DNA from: Sthenelais limicola
Lineage: Eukaryota; Annelida; Polychaeta; Phyllodocida; Sigalionidae
Length of the DNA stretch: 64,000 nucleotides
NCBI GenBank assembly: GCA_942159475.1
Contig: OW804094.1
Coordinates: 16,985,708 to 17,049,707, forward strand
Direction: 5' to 3'
Below the pieces are notes generated by a model, which had not been told where the DNA came from, made no database searches, and saw only the letters and a list, made by a program, of their open reading frames with translations. The stretch's first letter is position 1. The number at the start of each line of letters is the position of its first letter. Of the stretch, positions 55,001-60,517 are shown one piece after another. The position numbers were made by a program, and so were the translations under genes.

Positions 55001-57476
55001 GAGGGTCATCTTACAGAGTATATTTAGCTACTTTACTAGTAATTGTCCACCCAGAAAAATTGCAAACTCTTTTTTCAAAACTAAATGATCAAACATAAAA
55101 TATAGAAACACTTCTCAGATGTACTTGATGTATGCCATCATTGGAATCTGCTTGAGCTCATCTTTTCAAATATGATGAGATCTCAAAATCAATTTTTGTG
55201 TGACTTGTGACTCATTTTCCTATAACAGATCACATACTTATAAATAAAAGATATCCACAATAGTAATTTAATTGATATTATATTCATGATGTTAGGTATG
55301 GCAGGGTATACCCAGATGGAGGTGGAGGAGCTCTACTCGTTAGCTCCCTATGAAGGTCCCCCTGAGTTCAGACACTATGCCTCTATATCCTACGATACAG
55401 CCTGGACAGCTGCACTAGCCCTCAACAACTCTGTACACTTACTACAAGCTCAAGGTAATTATTTCACCTCTGGAATGGAGGGTCCATAGAGTTTGTATAG
55501 GCTCGCTATATGCAAGTGAGCGGGAAGAAATATGTTTCATTCCTCCCTAGGGAGGAAACAGATGACCCAGTTTACCTTTCTGCGTTTTCATTGGCTATTC
55601 GGAAAGTAGGGCAGCGTTGTCATACCCGTCGTCAACGTCATGACGGCCGTCATAAATTAAAGCGTTAATGGAATCCAGCCACGCCCTCGCCATGTTTCTC
55701 TCGCAACAAATTACCATAATTAAAAGCCATCTAATATGTATCTATCAATATATACTTTCCATCTATATATCTAGTACGTCTAAGAGGTCAAATAAATCTC
55801 GAACTAACCTTAGTTATGTATTTCCGATCGTTCTTCACCTCATTTACGGCGAGGGGAAACCCTCGGGTCTACGCTACGCTCCGACCCCTCGGGTTTCCGC
55901 CTCCAACTCGGTGAAGAACGATCGGAAATGCATAACTGCGGTCAGTTCTGTCTATTTCTTCCATTGCAGTATTTTTATAGATATTTAAAGATGCACCCTC
56001 AGCTATTACAACAAAACAAATCTTATCAAATTTACCCAGATTATGACTCGTAGGACTAAATTCATCAATATTCTGCTCTTGTTCTATGTTTATGTATGGG
56101 ATTCTGAAGTGTAATCACAAAGAGAAAACTCCCGACGGTGAGCGATAATAAGTGAAGTCACCATAGGAAGGGATTCGGATGGGTTCTCCTGATACATTTG
56201 AGGACGTTTTAACAGTCCTGTAGCAAAAACAACTTGACCAAATCCTCCAAAATGTTGGTCAATTGACCTTTCGATGGGTTGGAAAAGAATGGAATAAGAA
56301 GTAGAACATACTTAGATTTTGAGCGACGTTAGCTGAGAGTGCAGCTTTAAGGAGTTAAAGAATTAAAAATGTATGTTTTGCATGAGAATACTAACATAGC
56401 ATCAACATTGTTACTTCATGTCAGGGAAGCGTCTGGAAGACTTTGACTACAAGGATACCAACATCACCCAGGCCATCCTGGACAGCATGAAGGAGCTGGA
56501 GTTTAAGGGAGTGATGGGACAGATTAAGTTTGATAAGTTTGGAGATAACAGTGCCACTATTGTCATCAAGAGAGTTATAAGTAAGTTGTATTGTCAGTTT
56601 GCACATGGGTCAGATTTTCAGAAAATGTACAGTTCGCCTTCACCAATCCTCTCAAATAGCCCACATTTAAGACAAAAATGAGCTTCAAAATGCAGTTTAA
56701 CATAACGGAACTGATACTTTAAATCAATGCGATTCCAAATAAACTCAGATATACCCGGTATTCACCATTTTTCAGCCTAATTTAGGAGAATTTCCTAAAT
56801 GTGTAGAGCTGCCAATTGTACATTTTCTGAAAATCTGACCCACATAATAGATCTGAAAAGCTCAAATCCGTGGAGTTCTTGGTGTCAGTATTATACCCCA
56901 CCCCCACCCCCACACCACCGACTCAGCATCGCTTTTAAACGCTCTACTGTAGATGCCTACACCATGCCTGCTAGTAATGTTTTTACCGATATGTCTCAGC
57001 ATTGTACGCCACCAGATGGCAGGAAATTTTGAATAAAATCGATGTGCCAAAAAAAAGCAAGTGCACATAATAGAATGGTATTCACATGACTCATTTTAGT
57101 TAGTGTCCCTTGTTGTTCTGCCTTAATATAATGAATAGTAATAACAATCTATTTCTTATCACCTTTATCACAACTATGATAAAAGCTTCATGATGGAAAA
57201 ACATAGTTAAACATATTATGTGAGTCGGAAGGGTTTATACGTTCAGTGAATATGAAATAACAACAAAAATTTGTCTGGGGCCAAATATGTAACTGTTATT
57301 TATAAACATGTTTTTTAAAGATACATCTAAGGAAACATGGGGCTCCATGAAATTGTACTGTACTGATAGCTAACTCCTGCTTTCATCTGTTTCAGAGGGA
57401 GAGTGGCACTTGGTAGGTCACTACATTGAGTCCAAAGGTATTGACTGGAAATATGACATAGAGAAATTCTGGGAAA
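27955..57476 (+). CDS. GABA-B-receptor-like GPCR, extracellular domain (ten exons, 3' end outside)
   Basis: Coding exons: 27955-28021, 30161-30315, 35931-36033, 37189-37359, 40873-40974, 45969-46034, 49781-49961, 55296-55454, 56425-56580, 57396-57476, about 413 residues so far. Exon 1 gives a signal peptide. The rest aligns in order to the bilobed ligand-binding (ANF-receptor/LIVBP) domain of metabotropic GABA-B receptors: NMAVDHINARSDILPGY, the PKIMILGASCSPVSE loop, FNWKRVATLHQ, RHDARIIFVG, YGQKYVWVVSG, YDTAWTAALALN, RLEDFDYKDTNITQ and GVMGQIKF. Intron phases agree throughout except exon 2 to 3: exon 2 ends in phase 0, while exon 3 needs two prior bases. One short exon of length 3n+2, expected to encode the CDPG region, is therefore missing. 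The last exon ends in phase 1; the 7TM part lies past 64000. The product would be a class C GPCR of the plasma membrane; ligand unproven. Confidence 0.85.
28070..28385. repeat. three tandem copies of a ~114-bp unit
   Basis: Units begin at 28070, 28185 and 28298 with CCATTACATATCTATTG and include TTTTGTCATATGTTGGGGAT. They lie in intron 1; the third copy is diverged at its end. Confidence 0.85.
28386..29248. other. intron 1, T-rich, no gene seen
   Basis: Pyrimidine-rich intronic sequence. TTCAAAGATCGTTTCCTTT-like words repeat at about 28637 and 28690. Open frames here are low-complexity Phe/Leu artefacts. Confidence 0.4.
29249..29466 (+). mobile_element. MITE-A copy 5
   Basis: Begins in mid-TIR (TTTTCAAAATGTACAATTGG) and ends CCGGAAATTTCACCC; an older, eroded copy in intron 1. 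Confidence 0.8.
29715..29770. repeat. fragment of foldback family F
   Basis: CCAGGTCCTGCCTACATGG is the inverse of the internal GTAGGCAGGACCTCG segment of the copies at 30343 and 35572. Confidence 0.45.
29899..30133 (+). mobile_element. MITE-A copy 6, abutting exon 2
   Basis: GGGTCAGATTTTCAGAAAAT ... GAAGATTTGACCC. It ends 27 bp before the exon 2 acceptor junction, so the branch-point region lies at or inside its right end. Confidence 0.88.
30161..30315 (+). CDS. receptor exon 2
   Basis: Encodes the first lobe strand and helix (GMHQGSYGATIAINMAVDHI, then NARSDILPGYRLKVFWVD), matching the GABA-B EDVNSRRDILPDYELKL region. Starts in phase 1 and ends in phase 0 at GCG|GTATTA. Confidence 0.9.
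30343..30557. mobile_element. foldback family F, copy 1
   Basis: AGGGGTGGTCTCCACTGGCT and its inverse bound the element. The arms carry GGTAAGCTCTGC tandem words and their complements. It starts 28 bp after the exon 2 donor. Confidence 0.85.
30558..31667. other. intron 2, no gene seen
   Basis: AT-rich, with a TTTTCCTTTTT low-complexity tract at 31080-31190. The short exon expected between exons 2 and 3 was searched for as a Cys-Asp-Pro codon string and not found here. Confidence 0.4.
31668..32280. repeat. two degraded pieces of MITE-D
   Basis: 31668-31865 and 31885-32275 share ACTGT..ACAAAAT.GTTGG.GAT, GCGATG words and TTTGTCAAATTCATTGCA-type blocks with the intact element at 38911-39364. 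Both are truncated. Confidence 0.65.
32629..32890 (+). repeat. foldback family G, copy 1
   Basis: Contains ATTATACATCAAGTTTTATG, then a hairpin (GAATGGAAC..GCC.GCAATAAT / inverse) around ATAAGCA. An inverted copy including flanking sequence is at 44426-44691. Confidence 0.75.
32985..33105. mobile_element. foldback family H, copy 1
   Basis: About 120 bp: AAGGGCCCAGTCCACCAAGC with GATTCTCAT.CGATTTTGC at the left and a diverged inverse at the right. Sister copy at 40569-40690. Confidence 0.7.
33106..34683. other. intron 2, no gene seen
   Basis: Non-coding apart from short chance frames, including a TA dinucleotide tract near 33580. No candidate for the missing receptor exon. Confidence 0.4.
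34684..34911 (-). mobile_element. MITE-A copy 7
   Basis: Reverse orientation. The left end is eroded to GGCAGAAAATGGACAATTCG; the right end is GAGAATCAGACCC. Confidence 0.82.
34912..35571. other. intron 2, no gene seen
   Basis: AT-rich non-coding sequence; nothing recognised. Confidence 0.4.
35572..35850. mobile_element. foldback family F, copy 2
   Basis: AAGGGTGGTCTCTACTGGCT and its inverse at the right end. The left arm has an expanded GGTAAGCTCTGC array (about seven units). It lies 80 bp before exon 3. Confidence 0.88.
35931..36033 (+). CDS. receptor exon 3
   Basis: YFYQTAPKIMILGASCSPVS continues with ESVALTSQLWNVVM, matching the GABA-B segment around KIILMPGCSSVSTLVAEAA, which contributes to the ligand pocket. 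Acceptor TTTTGCAG, donor ATG|GTAATG; the first base completes a codon from the missing exon. Confidence 0.9.
36050..36448. mobile_element. MITE-B copy 6
   Basis: AAAGTGTTACAGGAAAATGA ... ATGACTCATTTTGCTGTTAC. It starts 16 bp past the exon 3 donor. Confidence 0.85.
36449..37188. other. intron 3, no gene seen
   Basis: AT-rich non-coding sequence between the MITE-B copy and exon 4. Confidence 0.4.
37189..37359 (+). CDS. receptor exon 4
   Basis: 57 codons in phase 0. LSYLSGSPSLSD matches GABA-B LSYGSSSPALSN; FFRLTAPRQQVNNAHVGMME and FNWKRVATLHQ match FFRTHPSATLHN and WGWKKIATIQQ. It forms the hinge and start of lobe 2. Confidence 0.92.
37381..37615 (-). mobile_element. MITE-A copy 8
   Basis: Intact GGGTCAG...CTGACCC ends with ATAT on both flanks, 21 bp after the exon 4 donor. 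Only 4 bp separate it from copy 9 in the opposite orientation. Confidence 0.9.
37620..37853 (+). mobile_element. MITE-A copy 9
   Basis: GGGTCAGATTTTCGGAAAAT at the left; decayed TTTGAGATTTCACC at the right. Head-to-head neighbour of copy 8 sharing the ATAT spacer. Confidence 0.88.
38167..38285. mobile_element. MITE-C fragment
   Basis: TTGGGGATTTGCATAGCCGC then GAATTATGGGACTAAT match the left third of MITE-C (46532 and 47709 copies). The right part is missing. Confidence 0.75.
38317..38725. mobile_element. MITE-B copy 7
   Basis: Nearly base-for-base the same as 14896-15305, including the internal AGAGGGTTTAGCACTCATAG block: a young pair. Confidence 0.92.
38911..39364. mobile_element. MITE-D, intact copy
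   Basis: TAAGGCGGTCTGGCCACTGT and its inverse TAAGCGGTCCGGCCACTGTT form the TIRs, each followed by (T)GACAAAAT-like sequence. The GCGATG-rich interior has many short inverted words. Confidence 0.85.
39765..40009 (+). mobile_element. MITE-A copy 10
   Basis: GGGTCAGACTTTCAGAAAAT ... TGCCGATTTGACCC; a small internal repetition of ATCAAATTCTGC lengthens it. Confidence 0.87.
40010..40568. other. intron 4, no gene seen
   Basis: AT-rich non-coding sequence; nothing recognised. Confidence 0.4.
40569..40690. mobile_element. foldback family H, copy 2
   Basis: AAAGGGCCTAGTCTACCGAG ... GATTCTCATGCGATTTTGCG at the left; ATCGCATGAGAATTGCC and AAGGCTCTTTAT at the right. Confidence 0.75.
40873..40974 (+). 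CDS. receptor exon 5
   Basis: 34 codons in phase 0: VTDDLAQRLPEKNMSIITSE then IFTTDPTQQINNLK, matching GABA-B [20 protein letters not shown] and SDPAVPVKNLK. The acceptor TTTGAAG is weak; its choice rests on phase and homology. Confidence 0.85.
41030..41263 (+). mobile_element. MITE-A copy 11
   Basis: GGGTCAGATTTTTATAAAAT ... GACGATTTCACCC, 55 bp after the exon 5 donor. Confidence 0.87.
41324..41383. mobile_element. MITE-B copy 8, 60-bp minimal form
   Basis: Only the two termini remain: TGTGATGTGTTCCAG with TGAGTCA, then TGACTCA with CCTGAAACGTATCACA. It is a near-perfect palindrome, a solo-TIR deletion product. Confidence 0.88.
41398..41664 (-). mobile_element. SINE-like retroposon, copy 1
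   Basis: On the minus strand it ends CCCAGTTGAAATAAAATCTT followed by an A run, a polyadenylation signal plus tail. The body is weakly defined. Similar AATAAAATC tails on the same strand end at 43888 and 54308. Confidence 0.5.
41879..41970. repeat. 92-bp duplicate flanking MITE-A copy 12, left
   Basis: ATATAAAGATATGGAAATTG ... GATATGAAGATTATATAG, repeated with four or five differences at 42204-42295, directly on the other side of the MITE. Confidence 0.9.
41970..42203 (+). mobile_element. MITE-A copy 12
   Basis: GGTCAGATCTTCAGAAAATG ... GAAAATCTGACCC, exactly at the junction of two 92-bp direct repeats. Confidence 0.9.
42204..42295. repeat. 92-bp duplicate flanking MITE-A copy 12, right
   Basis: Second copy of the 41879-41970 sequence. 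Confidence 0.9.
42296..43887. other. intron 5, no gene seen
   Basis: Non-coding. It has an A run at 43016-43041 flanked by repeated AGAGTTGAAG.AACT, and a TGACGTCA element with a nearby CCAAT box at about 43582-43615. No exon was recognised. Confidence 0.4.
43888..44110 (-). mobile_element. SINE-like retroposon, copy 2
   Basis: The minus strand ends TTGAAATAAAATCTTATAAT and runs into an (AAT)n tail at 43877-43893. Only the tail logic supports this call. Confidence 0.4.
44426..44691 (-). repeat. foldback family G, copy 2
   Basis: Reverse complement of 32629-32890, hairpin and flanking ATAAAACTTGATGTGTAATC included. Confidence 0.75.
44765..45001 (-). mobile_element. MITE-A copy 13
   Basis: GGGTGAAGACGTCAGAAAAT ... 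GAGGATCTGACCC, reverse orientation. Confidence 0.85.
45002..45968. other. intron 5, no gene seen
   Basis: Non-coding before exon 6. 45004-45075 looks mildly coding but has no homologue in the receptor. Confidence 0.4.
45969..46034 (+). CDS. receptor exon 6
   Basis: 22 codons in phase 0: RHDARIIFVGNWDSLFPKLF then CS, matching GABA-B [22 protein letters not shown]. Acceptor ATTTGCAG, donor TCG|GTAAGT. Confidence 0.92.
46041..46330. repeat. intragenic duplicated block, copy 1
   Basis: CACATAATAGATCTGAAAAG ... GTTAGTGTCCCTTGTTG; recurs at 56841-57134. It begins 7 bp after the exon 6 donor and includes a C run and CA repeats at 46100-46125. Confidence 0.85.
46532..46861. mobile_element. MITE-C copy 1
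   Basis: AATAGGGGAGTTGCATAGCC and ACATGCAACTCCCCTATT at the ends (about 18-bp TIR). The interior includes CGCATGGAACTATGGGACTA. Confidence 0.9.
46990..47337. mobile_element. MITE-I copy 1
   Basis: GCATTCTCAGCTA ... TTAACTGAGAGTGC: 13-bp TIRs (consensus GCACTCTCAGCTA). Sister copy at 55993-56342. Confidence 0.82.
47351..47712. mobile_element. foldback family E, copy 2
   Basis: The hairpin 47498-47712 has about 70-bp arms (TATTAC...CCAGAGTACCACTCCATATG and inverse) with TATAAATAGAGGGAACATAG in each arm. It shares its last 4 bp with MITE-C copy 2. Confidence 0.88.
47709..48053. mobile_element. MITE-C copy 2
   Basis: AATAGGGGATTTGCATAGCC ... ACATGCAACTCCCCTATT. Abuts and overlaps family E copy 2. 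Confidence 0.9.
48165..48575. mobile_element. MITE-J with promoter-type motifs
   Basis: GTGACCCGCCAAGCAGAAAG and the inverse of GTGACCAGCCAAGCAGAAAG bound 411 bp. Inside are GGGAGTTGTAGT (inverse of the ACTACAACTCCC promoter motif) at 48197 and TGACGTCA at 48245. A MITE-B end (TGTGATGTGTCACAGG at 48420) lies within it. Confidence 0.75.
48850..49780 (+). repeat. tandem array of exon 7 acceptor plus exon start
   Basis: Nine near-identical units begin at 49041, 49121, 49206, 49286, 49366, 49451, 49531, 49616 and 49696; two degenerate units precede them (about 48855 and 48940). Each holds TTATA(T/C)AG, the first roughly 40 nt of exon 7 (ATCTACAAGCAGGG...), then TGTTCTAACCCATGTACC. Units are 80 or 85 bp (an extra GTACT); 80+85 gives a 165-bp, three-divisible super-unit. 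The array joins directly to the real exon at 49781. Confidence 0.95.
49781..49961 (+). CDS. receptor exon 7
   Basis: 60 codons plus one base. IYKQGLYGQKYVWVVSGFSS matches GABA-B [20 protein letters not shown]; then TWWRDD and CTIEQLTQAAEGIFSTIPAT match [20 protein letters not shown]. The acceptor is TTATATAG; the donor is GAAGG|GTAAGC. The acceptor's TAG is in frame with the exon, so splicing to any upstream in-frame copy would stop translation at 49778-49780. Confidence 0.92.
50761..50988 (-). mobile_element. MITE-A copy 14 (in LINE)
   Basis: Decayed left end (TTCACGGTTACTTCGCCAAT); right end AATTGTACATTTTCTGAAAA, TCTTAACC. Splits the LINE endonuclease. Confidence 0.8.
51899..52255 (-). mobile_element. 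SINE-like retroposon, copy 3 (in LINE)
   Basis: The minus strand ends GATGCTAAATAAAAGTTTTC followed by (TAATC)n, i.e. a poly-A signal and microsatellite tail at 51890-51912. It interrupts the LINE between endonuclease and RT. Confidence 0.55.
52495..52914. mobile_element. ~415-bp insertion in LINE RT
   Basis: GGATAT occurs at both edges (52491-52496 and 52914-52919), a likely target duplication. Inside are three to four GGGTGAATCCAAGG words near 52545-52605. No TIR was found; class unknown. Confidence 0.55.
53428..53663 (+). mobile_element. MITE-A copy 15 (in LINE RT)
   Basis: Intact GGGTCAG...CTGACCC ends, ATAA flanks. It splits the RT between the GVTQGS and YADD motifs, dating the MITE after the LINE. 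Confidence 0.9.
54308..54660 (-). mobile_element. SINE-like retroposon, copy 4 (in LINE)
   Basis: The minus strand ends CCAGTTGAAATAAAATCGTT then an A run, as at 41398. Interrupts the LINE C-terminal region. Confidence 0.55.
54955..55234. mobile_element. MITE-B copy 9, left-truncated
   Basis: Right two-thirds present, ending GTGACTCATTTTCCTATAAC and AGATCACA. It ends 61 bp before exon 8. Confidence 0.8.
55296..55454 (+). CDS. receptor exon 8
   Basis: GMAGYTQMEVEELYSLAPYE, then HYASISYDTAWTAALALNNS, matching the GABA-B PLAYDAIWALALALNKT segment. Phase 1 at both ends. Confidence 0.9.
55801..55948. mobile_element. 148-bp foldback, family K
   Basis: GAACTAACCTTAGTTATGTA then TTTCCGATCGTTCTTCACC pairs with its near-perfect inverse at the right end. 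The GC-rich loop holds CCCTCGGG words. Confidence 0.88.
55993..56342. mobile_element. MITE-I copy 2
   Basis: GCACCCTCAGCTA ... TTAGCTGAGAGTGC. About 80% similar to 46990-47337 by eye. Ends 82 bp before exon 9. Confidence 0.82.
56425..56580 (+). CDS. receptor exon 9
   Basis: GKRLEDFDYKDTNITQAILD then ELEFKGVMGQIKFDKFGDNS, matching GABA-B [20 protein letters not shown] and SFEGVSGHVVFDASGSR. Phase 1 both sides; donor ATAA|GTAAGT. Confidence 0.93.
56607..56841 (-). mobile_element. MITE-A copy 16
   Basis: Intact ends, ACAT on both flanks, 26 bp after the exon 9 donor. It separates the exon from the duplicated block at 56841. Confidence 0.92.
56841..57134. repeat. intragenic duplicated block, copy 2
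   Basis: Same sequence as 46041-46330, beginning CACATAATAGATCTGAAAAG. The C-rich microsatellite has diverged. Confidence 0.85.
57396..57476 (+). CDS. receptor exon 10
   Basis: EGEWHLVGHYIESKGIDWKY then DIEKFWE, matching GABA-B [20 protein letters not shown] and DKWIGG, just before the first transmembrane helix. Acceptor TGTTTCAG, donor GAAA|GTAAGT; ends in phase 1. Confidence 0.9.
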
Positions 57477-58513
57477 GTAAGTCTGTGAGTTTTTTATATT
57501 CTCTTATATAGGTATTTATGTATCATTTTCTCCGAAAAAAAAACGGATTTCTAGCTTCTTATCTGTCAAAGTAAGTCCTTCAGCCAGCCAAAAAATAAAT
57601 CCGAGAGAAAATCATCATTCCACACATAAAAATCGTTTAGAGCCATGGTTATATGAATGGCCATACAGGTATCAATAAAGATACTACCCAGTTCCGCAAA
57701 TGGGCTACAAATTTGTAAGAACCCACATTAGGACTTCCGGTTTGGATAGGAGAGTCAATTGAAGGTTTGGGAGTTCGCTCCCGTTGTTTTTCCTTTCAGC
57801 CAGCGTTGTACGACGCATCGTCCAAAAAAGAATAGACTGCTCTGTGCATAAAGGACTAGCGAATTCAAGGAAATATATTATTCGGACTATCTCATGGTGA
57901 TAAGGACAATATTACGATATCCTTGGTTCGATAATTCGGTGGAGACGGTTTCGAAGCTAACCGCCATTACGCCCTGGAGCACACGTGGGTAGAACAGGAC
58001 TATACCGTTTTGCCAAAAACAAGGAGTCTAAAAGAAAAGTGGAGCAGCACAAGTGACTTAAAATAAGCATAATACAACTGCATCATAGGAATAATTGTAG
58101 TCTGACATTAAAATCTCTGAAGAAAGGACTTCTAAAAGCTCTCCCGCGTCACCCTGGAGGAAATTCTCCCTACTTGTATGGTAAGCGTGACCACGAGGAA
58201 GGAACACTAAGAAAGAACGGAGTCGGGTTAAGAAAGTTTGTATTTCCAACACCATCTGAATGAAAATTGACAGTGTGCATTGGTGAAAGGCGCTCAAAAG
58301 TTAATGTTAGCTAATAATTAGATTGCTCGGCTGTCGTGAACGGATTGTACGTGGGCAACCAGTCAATTACCGGAAGTGACCCTTGCGCATGAGCAAAAGG
58401 AAGTGACAATTCAAGACATAAACAAACCAAAACGTAAACATTGTGTTAGTGTTACGCTCGCAAAGCAAGTAAATCCCTCTGTTGCCAAAGTTAAAACATA
58501 GCAAAAGTTGTGA
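57477..58513 (+). other. intron 10 start and probable LINE 5' UTR
   Basis: No coding exon. The left border of the LINE could not be placed. Sequence from roughly 57700 is less AT-rich and includes ACTTCCGG (57734), so a LINE promoter in this stretch is plausible. Confidence 0.4.
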
Positions 58514-59187
58514 ATGGCGGCGGACAAAGCTAACGGGGGAAAGAGACTTAGGCTAGAGGATAGCAAGGAAGATAAAATCATGGAAGCGTCCGGTTTTGAA
58601 GAACTGAAAGCTCTCGTTGCCGGCGTAGCCTTACAGTGTGCAGGCCTCGCCACGCAGATGACAACTCTGACAAATCAGCTAGGCCCAGTAGCTACGATGG
58701 CCAACGAGAATAAAGTGGACATTAAGTCCATCAAGGAAGACAACATTAAGAGAGACAAAGAAAGAGGGAAATTGAGAAAGAAGGAAGTAGATCAAGACAA
58801 AAGGATTACCAAACTAGAAGACACTGTAGTTAAAAAAACAGACCAAAGCTTCAGAGACATAGAAAAGCTAGCCAAGGCCGAGGAGGAAGACAGGATCCAA
58901 AAGCAACTGTTGGAAAGAGCCCTGAACTTGATCATAGAAGGGGTAGATAAGGAGGATGAGGAAGAGGAATCCAGGGAACAGTTAGCACAAAAGCTGGATG
59001 TAATCTTTCAGAATGCGTTAGAAATAACAGACATCCAACTGAAAGTCTGTTTTAGAATGGGGAAAGGGGTTAGTCCCCCTGTCCTAATGCAGTTTACATG
59101 TGAAGCAGATGTAAACAAGGTGTGGAAGAAAAAGCCAGCGCTGGAAAAACAAGTGGTGCCGGAAGGAAGTAAACCAATCTGGATTAA
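58514..59187 (+). CDS. LINE ORF1, N-terminal part (coiled coil and RRM)
   Basis: Good start context (GTGAATGG). Residues about 60-135 are a charged coiled coil that would trimerise L1 ORF1 proteins. Residues about 136-222 resemble the L1 ORF1 RRM (NLIIEGVDKEDEEEESREQL, ITDIQLKVCFRMGKG, VLMQFTCEADVNKVW). The protein should bind LINE RNA in a cytoplasmic RNP. The frame is cut at codon 225 by the TTAA insertion; beyond it the frame runs into transposon sequence and stops at 59326. Confidence 0.85.
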
Positions 59188-60513
59188 CCCCTTCACCCCC
59201 ACTGGCAACAATTGTTGCCAGCCCCACGTGGGCAAATCTTGCCCCTTTTTGCCCATTTGGGCAAATTTGACCAAACTTGACATAGTCATAGAAATTTGGG
59301 GTAACTATGTATTATGGAGTATTTAGTATCACTATAACGCATACATCATGGAAATTAATTCTCTAGTATTTATTTCCATGGCAACTCAAGGGGGATAGAA
59401 TGGTAACCATGGAAACAATGTAACAATTTAGGGCTTATTTTTGTCACTTTTCCTGTTTGTATTTAGCTATTTTGAGGAATTTGTCTTAACAAAAACATTA
59501 GATTTGAAGGTCTTTGATGCCTTGATATTTCTAAAGAAAAAATATAGCTCTACTAGAAAAACCGTTTCCATGGAAACAGATTTTGACAAAATATATCAAT
59601 TTTCACACAAAATTATTTGTAAATTGATATGAATAATTTCCATTAAAACATTCACCCAAATTTGCTGAAACTCCCAATTCTGGCCAGGCATATCAAAATT
59701 AGTTGTACGAATCCATTATTTTCGGTGTCTGTCAATGGTAACCATGGAAACGACTTAGGATATATACCCTAGGCTAATTTCTCCCAGAAAAATAATGATT
59801 TTTCAGAAATCTCCTAATATATGCAAGTGTGGTATCAGAAGAAAGGTCTCGAAAAGGAGAATTCAGAAATATAATTCATTTTCAAATTGGTGTAGTTCTG
59901 TTTCCATGGCGACCAAAAATAGAAAATTTCTTTAATTTTCTAATTCATGTGTTTTCATTTGGTTGCTATGGTAACAAACTCATAAAATGTTGTAAAAACT
60001 AACTTAATTTAATAGGGGAATCATTTAGATTGACTTGAGCAACAGAAACAATAGAAAAATCCCCATTAAGTAGGAAAATCGTCAAATTGAATACAGGGGT
60101 ATCTATTTTCATACCTTCTCTATAATGGTATTCTGGTAAACCCTATAGAGGTAGGTATTATTGAATGATGTTTCCAAGGTAACCTTTAGGATTCTCCTAA
60201 TGTGCTTGGTATCAAAATGGTCCTAGTGACATAACCAATCTAGACCCAACAATATCTAAATCATATATTAAAGAATATTTGAATGAAACTAAAAATAAAC
60301 TAATTATCTTAATAAAACAATGCGTTGCCATGGTAACCGATTTTTAGTACTTGACCATTTCAAATACGGGATCTCTATGGAAAGTGCTTCAAGGTGATAT
60401 ATATATCTTATGGTGAAAGAAAGTGTTAAATTATATTTTTTATTCAGATATATGCATATTAATTGTAGGAAATCTACCCCCAAATTCCCCTGGGGAGGCT
60501 GGGGTTGAAGGGG
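59188..60513. mobile_element. piggyBac-like non-autonomous element, RFX-site-rich
   Basis: Flanked by TTAA on both sides (59184-59187, 60514-60517). Ends CCCCTTCACCCCCA and the inverse of CCCCTTCAACCCCA (13 of 14 match), as expected for piggyBac-type transposition. A 20-bp perfect palindrome, CTGGCAACAATTGTTGCCAG, lies just inside the left end. No transposase. Eight X-box-like sites are scattered inside (listed separately). Confidence 0.85.
59372..60337. promoter_or_regulatory. eight X-box (RFX-type) palindromes
   Basis: Sites near GTTNCCATGGNAAC: 59372-59385 (ATTTCCATGGCAAC), 59403-59416 (GTAACCATGGAAAC), 59564-59577 (GTTTCCATGGAAAC, perfect), 59738-59751 (GTAACCATGGAAAC), 59900-59913 (GTTTCCATGGCGAC), 59962-59975 (GTTGCTATGGTAAC), 60170-60183 (GTTTCCAAGGTAAC), 60324-60337 (GTTGCCATGGTAAC). 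The consensus is the known binding motif of RFX transcription factors, regulators of cilia genes. Confidence 0.65.
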
Positions 60514-60517
60514 TTAA

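Noticed and set aside
56421..56606. Minus-strand frame over exon 9
   Set aside because: Shadow of the well-supported plus-strand exon.
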